Source: Allohahella marinimesophila (lineage in GTDB: Bacteria > Pseudomonadota > Gammaproteobacteria > Pseudomonadales > Oleiphilaceae). From it: a stretch of DNA of 64,000 nt. The translations under genes were made by a program, and so were the position numbers. A model generated the notes under the pieces. It did no database searches, was not told the DNA's origin, and was given only the letters and a program-made list of their open reading frames with translations. Below are positions 59,934-64,000 of the stretch, piece after piece; the first letter of the stretch is position 1, and each line of letters opens with the position of its first letter. The stretch is taken from positions 1-64,000 of the forward strand of contig NZ_BAABBO010000024.1 of assembly GCF_039538005.1 (NCBI RefSeq), read 5' to 3'.

Positions 59934-62795
59934 ATGCCCATTACTCGTCGTACCTCACGATCACTGTCGCAGCGTTTGCTTGCCGGCGGTACTGTTTGTC
60001 TCAGTCCGCGTCTGCTGAAGGCCTTCGTTGGCCTGCTATTCGTGACACTTCTCTCGGCTTGCGACAACGAAGCTTCCGTGCCGAAGATGCAGATTTTTGG
60101 CAATCCACCGGCCAACGCCACCATCGGTGTGGTCTACGAATATCAATTCGGTATCAAGGGCGGCGACGGTCTGTTGGAATACTCGCTTACGAACGCACCA
60201 CCATGGCTTTCGGTGGAGTATGTCGAAAACCGGCTGCTTCGTGGCATCCTCATCAAAGGTACCCCGGGAATTTCCGGTAAGGGCACAACGGATTACGAAG
60301 GCACCACTGGTGAATTTGAAGGTATAGAACTGAACGTCACCGACGGAAAATCCGTTGGGCGACTGCGTTTTTCCATGAGTGTGCGGCCGAACCAGGTGCG
60401 TCTGCCAGGTCGAACCTTCGTCGAAGGCGAAACGATGACCCGCCCGCGGCGTCTCATCGACACAAATAGCAGCGGTACCGAAGACCCGGGTGAAGTCTAT
60501 GAAGACGAGCCGCTCTGTCTGCTCGATGAAGCTGGTCAACCGCTGCTGAACGATGCCGAACTGGCGTTCCTGGAGTCTGATCTGTTCAGGGAGTTGACTC
60601 AACGGGAGCTGAATCGTCGACCGACATTGCAATACCTCGACCTTACCTTGTTTGAAGCCTCCGTTATCGATGTCGAAGGTAACTACCAACTCGCGGAGGG
60701 CGAATTTCAGGATAACTTCAGGCCGGGCGTGGACAGTGTCAGCGAGATTGTCATTCCAGCCGGACTCACTGAAAAATCCCAGTTCGAAAATGCAGCGTCA
60801 TTGTCCGAGCTTGAAGCCGCTACTAGCGGACTGAAGACGGTCCGAATCGACGCCGGTCGTTTCATATTCCCCGCTGGCCGGACCAAGTGCCATCTGCTCC
60901 TTGTCGTTGCAGACGATACCGAGGCAGAACGTGAGGAGACCATATCATATCGACTCAACGGTATTGTCGGCGGCCTGCTGGAGCAGGAAACGGGTGCTGG
61001 CTCCATCAGGGTGAAGGACAATGAGCCGTCTGTTTCATTTACGGTAGACAAGGCGAGTGTAGCGCGCAACGGCATTACCAATGTTATCGTTGAACTCGAC
61101 AAAGCCCCTGAAGTCGATGCCACAGTGCGTTTCCTGGTCGATGAAGTGGCCTCCACTGCAGAGTTCGGTCCTGACGGTGATCTGACTGTCCGTCTGCGTC
61201 CTGAGGACATCGATAGCGGCACTGTTTTGAGCGATGATCTTATCGTGATAGACGGTGGCTTCGAAGTGCGATTCAACGTGAAGGACGATACTACCGATCC
61301 TGTGTTGCGCACCGAAAGGCAAAAGCGTATTCAGTTGGTGGGCCAGCAGCCTGCTACTGGACCTGCGGCTCCATTCAAGAGCGACCCCCTGGTGCAGTTT
61401 TCAGCAGAGCGGACCGGAACCGTCAACCCGCCCCCTACGGATACCAATTTCCAGGCGTTCATCAACGACTGGTTGACTCCCTATGTGGCCGGTACAGGCC
61501 CTTCGGGCAAGACCCAGGGTTTCGAGGCAACGGTGCTGGATGAGGCCATTCTCGCTGTGGCAAGCCCTGGCGCCGATGGCCTGATGGCGTCGCAGATTAC
61601 CTTGCTGGATCGCAACGGTGTCGTGGCTGAGCAGATCTTGCTTAACAGCCCGGGGCTGAATGTCGAGATCAAGGATATTGCCTATCGGTCGAGTGGAATT
61701 CTGGCGCGTAATGATTTTGTAGAAGAGCTCTTCACGCTGCTTGAGGTCGATGGTCTGTTCACGGGGCCACTCGACCGCCTTGGACCAGATGAGCTCGGTT
61801 CGGGCGACCTGGTCGTCCAGAAACTGAGACGGATCAACCGGTCAGGAGGCTTCCGCATCGTCTGGCAAAAACAGTTCGGTACCATTTTCAATGAATATGG
61901 CGGTGAACTGGCGCTCGACAGTGAAGGTGGGGTCTTCGTGGCTGGCGGTACCCAGGGCGATGCCCGGCGTACCAATCAGGGGGGCTATGATGCCTACCTG
62001 ACCAGGCTTTCTGCCAATGGCGAGCAGATGTTCGAGCAGCAACGGGGCGGCTCGGCAGATGAGGTCTACAATGCTGCGGTCAGTGTTGGCGGGAGCGATG
62101 TGGCGGTCGCGGGAACGCTGGACAGTACCGCCATCACCAGCGATTCGACGAACCTTCTGGACATACTGGTGGCGTCATTCAGTGACGACGGCACCGTAAC
62201 CCGAGCGGACCAGTTCGGCACTGCCTTCGATGAAGTCGGGCGTTCTATATCGAATGTGGATCGCGGATTCATCGTTGTCGGCGAAACCACCGGTGCCATT
62301 GACCTGAGTCTGGTCAAGGGGGACATCCGTCCCGACGCATTTGCCTTGTATTATCCAACGCTCGCAGCACCGGAAGCCGTCATGCAGCTGGTGTCGCCAG
62401 GTGACGATGGCGCCATGGACTCGGACGCTATCGAAGAGCAGACCTATTTCGGAGGATATACCGGCGGCAAGCTTTTCGAGGGTCAGGCCTATTCGGGCGA
62501 TATCGACGCCTGGAGCGCACGCTACGATATTCGGGACAATGAGGAAATCAATCGCAGACGTTTCTTCATGGTATGGGAACGCCAGCGTGGTAGTGCTGGC
62601 GCAGAGCGACTGGTCAAGCTGGAGGCTCTCGATTCGGCGAAGCTGTTTGAAGTTATCGAGTATGCTGCGGGCGGCGAAAATTATGTCAGCATTGCGCCGG
62701 TACGCACCCTCGACGGCGGGGACCTGGCTAGCTGTAACCTCGCCATCAATCCGGATTGTCCACCTCAGCCAGTGCCGCCAGTCGAAGGCGAATAG
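59934..62795 (+). CDS. large exported lipoprotein with Ig-like, Calx-beta-like and beta-propeller-like regions
   Basis: 953 residues, not assigned to a named family. A basic start and hydrophobic helix lead to a lipobox LLSAC with Cys43; Asp44 at +2 would mean inner-membrane retention by the enteric rule. Residues 55-150 look like a putative Ig/cadherin module (IGVVYEYQFGIKGGDGLLEYSL). About 190-345 and 345-470 resemble Calx-beta modules (AEREETISYRLNGIVGG, then DNEPSVSFTVDKASV). From about 590 to 860, repeats such as GGELALDSEGGVFVAGGTQGD and FDEVGRSISNVDRGFIVVGET suggest a SBBP-type beta-propeller. The N-terminal start lacks a good ribosome site. The 3' end overlaps mnmC by 31 bases. Adhesion or surface binding is inference only. 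Confidence 0.82.
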   Translation: MPITRRTSRSLSQRLLAGGTVCLSPRLLKAFVGLLFVTLLSACDNEASVPKMQIFGNPPANATIGVVYEYQFGIKGGDGLLEYSLTNAPPWLSVEYVENRLLRGILIKGTPGISGKGTTDYEGTTGEFEGIELNVTDGKSVGRLRFSMSVRPNQVRLPGRTFVEGETMTRPRRLIDTNSSGTEDPGEVYEDEPLCLLDEAGQPLLNDAELAFLESDLFRELTQRELNRRPTLQYLDLTLFEASVIDVEGNYQLAEGEFQDNFRPGVDSVSEIVIPAGLTEKSQFENAASLSELEAATSGLKTVRIDAGRFIFPAGRTKCHLLLVVADDTEAEREETISYRLNGIVGGLLEQETGAGSIRVKDNEPSVSFTVDKASVARNGITNVIVELDKAPEVDATVRFLVDEVASTAEFGPDGDLTVRLRPEDIDSGTVLSDDLIVIDGGFEVRFNVKDDTTDPVLRTERQKRIQLVGQQPATGPAAPFKSDPLVQFSAERTGTVNPPPTDTNFQAFINDWLTPYVAGTGPSGKTQGFEATVLDEAILAVASPGADGLMASQITLLDRNGVVAEQILLNSPGLNVEIKDIAYRSSGILARNDFVEELFTLLEVDGLFTGPLDRLGPDELGSGDLVVQKLRRINRSGGFRIVWQKQFGTIFNEYGGELALDSEGGVFVAGGTQGDARRTNQGGYDAYLTRLSANGEQMFEQQRGGSADEVYNAAVSVGGSDVAVAGTLDSTAITSDSTNLLDILVASFSDDGTVTRADQFGTAFDEVGRSISNVDRGFIVVGETTGAIDLSLVKGDIRPDAFALYYPTLAAPEAVMQLVSPGDDGAMDSDAIEEQTYFGGYTGGKLFEGQAYSGDIDAWSARYDIRDNEEINRRRFFMVWERQRGSAGAERLVKLEALDSAKLFEVIEYAAGGENYVSIAPVRTLDGGDLASCNLAINPDCPPQPVPPVEGE

Positions 62796-64000
62796 CCCTT
62801 CAGCGCGGCCCTGCGAGCCCAGCGTCGAGGGTCGCAGCCGTCGGCGAGATCAGGCTCTAGCGGAGTAGGTTCACCCAGAATGGTGCAGGCCAGCTGCTCT
62901 GCCAGCAGCGGCGCCAGCGCCAGTCCCTTGGAGCCGAAGGCCGTCATGAACCAGAGTCGGCGGTCTCCAGAGAGCGTTTTGGCGATTTCGCTGTCTGGCT
63001 GTTCATTGATGCCCAGGTGTTCTCGGAGGGCCTGGCCCACCACTGGCATGTAGTCGGTCGACGCGCAGCGTATGGCTGCCCGCTCTTCGCGATGCAGCTG
63101 AGTCGACTCAAGTCTTGCAGCCAGTTCTGGGAGCGTTTTCGCCAGCTGCCGGCTATTGTCGGCCATCTCGATCTCGCTGATCTCCCTGTCAAGCCTGTTC
63201 ACTGCATAGCTCGCACCAAAGGTTAGCCATGTTGAGTCCGCTTCGCTCTGTAAGGGCGGCATCACGTAGCCATCGCCACTGAGCACCTGTTTGGGCATAG
63301 CATTGAGCGTTGTCGAATCGTTGGCCTTCACTCGAATTGAACTGATCTGACCACGAATAGGACGGAGCGGCAGCGCGGAAGGTGACAGTGGGTCGTTTGC
63401 CTGAGGATGCCCACCCGCCCATACCACAGCATCCCAGTCGGATTCATTCAGATGCTGTCCGGTTAGCACCCTCAGGTCATGATGCTGCAATAATCGCTGG
63501 CACAGTTTCGCAGGCTCCAAGCTCCCGCCATGAGGCATGGCGGCGGCAGGGCAGTCGAGCTGCGCGCCAGCCATGTCTGCGGCTTCCTGCCGCGCCAGCG
63601 GCCGTATGAAGCGCTGCGGATATATAGCCTGAGCGTGAAGTTGAGCGATTCGCTGTAGTTCGCGATCATTCTGAGCGAGATGCAGAACACCACAGTGCGA
63701 CCAGGGCTGCTGGGTCGACTGAGTCTCGGCGAAATGCCGCTGATAGAAGCGGTGGGCAAACAGATAGCTGAGCACGTGCAGGCGGTTTTCACGGGACCAG
63801 GCGAGGGCGGGCTTGATGTACAGCGCCCCCTGTCGATTGCCTGAGGCGCCAGTATGGGGTGTCGAACTCCTTTCAAATACACTGACCCTGGCGCCTCTGG
63901 TGGCGAGCGCTGCCGCCAGGTTGCAACCAGCCAGTCCGCTACCCAGAATCGCGACGCGTGGCTTCCACTGGTCGTGGAGACGGCGCACACGGCAGGTCTC
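62765..64000 (-). CDS. mnmC: MnmC C-terminal FAD oxidase domain, partial
   Basis: The frame stays open to the right edge, so the gene is cut; about 411 codons are present. MnmC oxidises cmnm5s2U34 to nm5s2U34 and then methylates it in tRNA wobble positions. Visible is the FAD domain: VAILGSGLAGCNLAAALATRG is the dinucleotide motif, then VFERSSTPHTGASGNRQGALYIKP, RPIRGQIS and the C-terminal LWFMTAFGSKGLALAPLLAEQ. The methyltransferase half, normally N-terminal, would lie beyond 64000. No stop separates residue 63988 from the edge, consistent with the fused form. Its stop overlaps the end of the lipoprotein gene. Confidence 0.92.
   Translation of the reverse strand, partial: ETCRVRRLHDQWKPRVAILGSGLAGCNLAAALATRGARVSVFERSSTPHTGASGNRQGALYIKPALAWSRENRLHVLSYLFAHRFYQRHFAETQSTQQPWSHCGVLHLAQNDRELQRIAQLHAQAIYPQRFIRPLARQEAADMAGAQLDCPAAAMPHGGSLEPAKLCQRLLQHHDLRVLTGQHLNESDWDAVVWAGGHPQANDPLSPSALPLRPIRGQISSIRVKANDSTTLNAMPKQVLSGDGYVMPPLQSEADSTWLTFGASYAVNRLDREISEIEMADNSRQLAKTLPELAARLESTQLHREERAAIRCASTDYMPVVGQALREHLGINEQPDSEIAKTLSGDRRLWFMTAFGSKGLALAPLLAEQLACTILGEPTPLEPDLADGCDPRRWARRAALKGYSPSTGGTG

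Noticed and set aside
1..64000. Mobile elements, CRISPR arrays or a phage-defence island
   Set aside because: No transposase, integrase, Cas protein, direct-repeat array or terminal inverted repeats were seen; nearly all genes are conserved core functions.

Overview
The window reads as a stretch of chromosome from a moderately G+C-rich gammaproteobacterium related to the Pseudomonadales. No phage, transposon, CRISPR array, rRNA or tRNA gene was recognised. The lineage argument is gene order that I recall from Pseudomonas: DUF6586/lexA and fadBA/coiled-coil/topA neighbourhoods, a moxR-bat cluster divergent from the very large NAD-glutamate dehydrogenase, gltA divergent from sdhCDAB-sucAB-lpd-sucCD, a GntR regulator before smc-zipA-ligA, and a class II ribonucleotide reductase split into two genes (nrdJa/nrdJb). 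The genus cannot be named from this alone.

Layout. 1-3.6 kb: exported DUF1329 protein (- strand), two small conserved proteins, lexA with a tandem SOS box, and a DUF2788 membrane protein. 3.6-11.2 kb: a six-gene minus-strand operon moxR-DUF58-DUF4381-batA-batB/C fusion-batD, read from 11.2 down to 3.6 kb, an envelope-associated chaperone/von Willebrand A system. 11.4-16.5 kb: 1623-residue NAD-glutamate dehydrogenase and DUF2835. 16.5-22.4 kb: GAPDH, an exported EF-hand protein behind a structured leader, nrdJa-nrdJb behind a NrdR-type operator and a structured leader, and an extended SDR. 22.5-25.8 kb: CheV-like protein, MOSC protein and a convergent pair of unrecognised proteins. 26.3-33.3 kb: fadB-fadA, a coiled-coil membrane protein and topA. 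33.3-47.3 kb: HIBADH-family dehydrogenase and gltA on the minus strand, divergent from the TCA supercluster sdhCDAB-sucAB-lpd-sucCD, which closes with a strong terminator. 47.4-51.8 kb: trpS-scpA-scpB-rluB and a convergent diguanylate cyclase. 52.1-59.8 kb: gntR-smc-zipA-ligA. 59.9-64 kb: a large exported lipoprotein and the C-terminal half of mnmC, cut by the window edge.

Together the genes cover the oxidative TCA cycle, beta-oxidation feeding acetyl-CoA into it, glutamate deamination to 2-oxoglutarate, dNTP synthesis by a cobalamin enzyme, chromosome organisation (SMC-ScpAB, topoisomerase I, ligase), division (ZipA) and SOS control (LexA).

Most of the window is core genome. The parts most worth a second look are non-coding: the closed multi-helix leader plus NrdR operator before nrdJab, the structured leader before the EF-hand gene, and the roughly 520-base structured gap before fadB. 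Among proteins, the 953-residue lipoprotein and the unrecognised pair at 24.4-25.8 kb stand out. All domain calls come from reading motifs by eye; no search was run.
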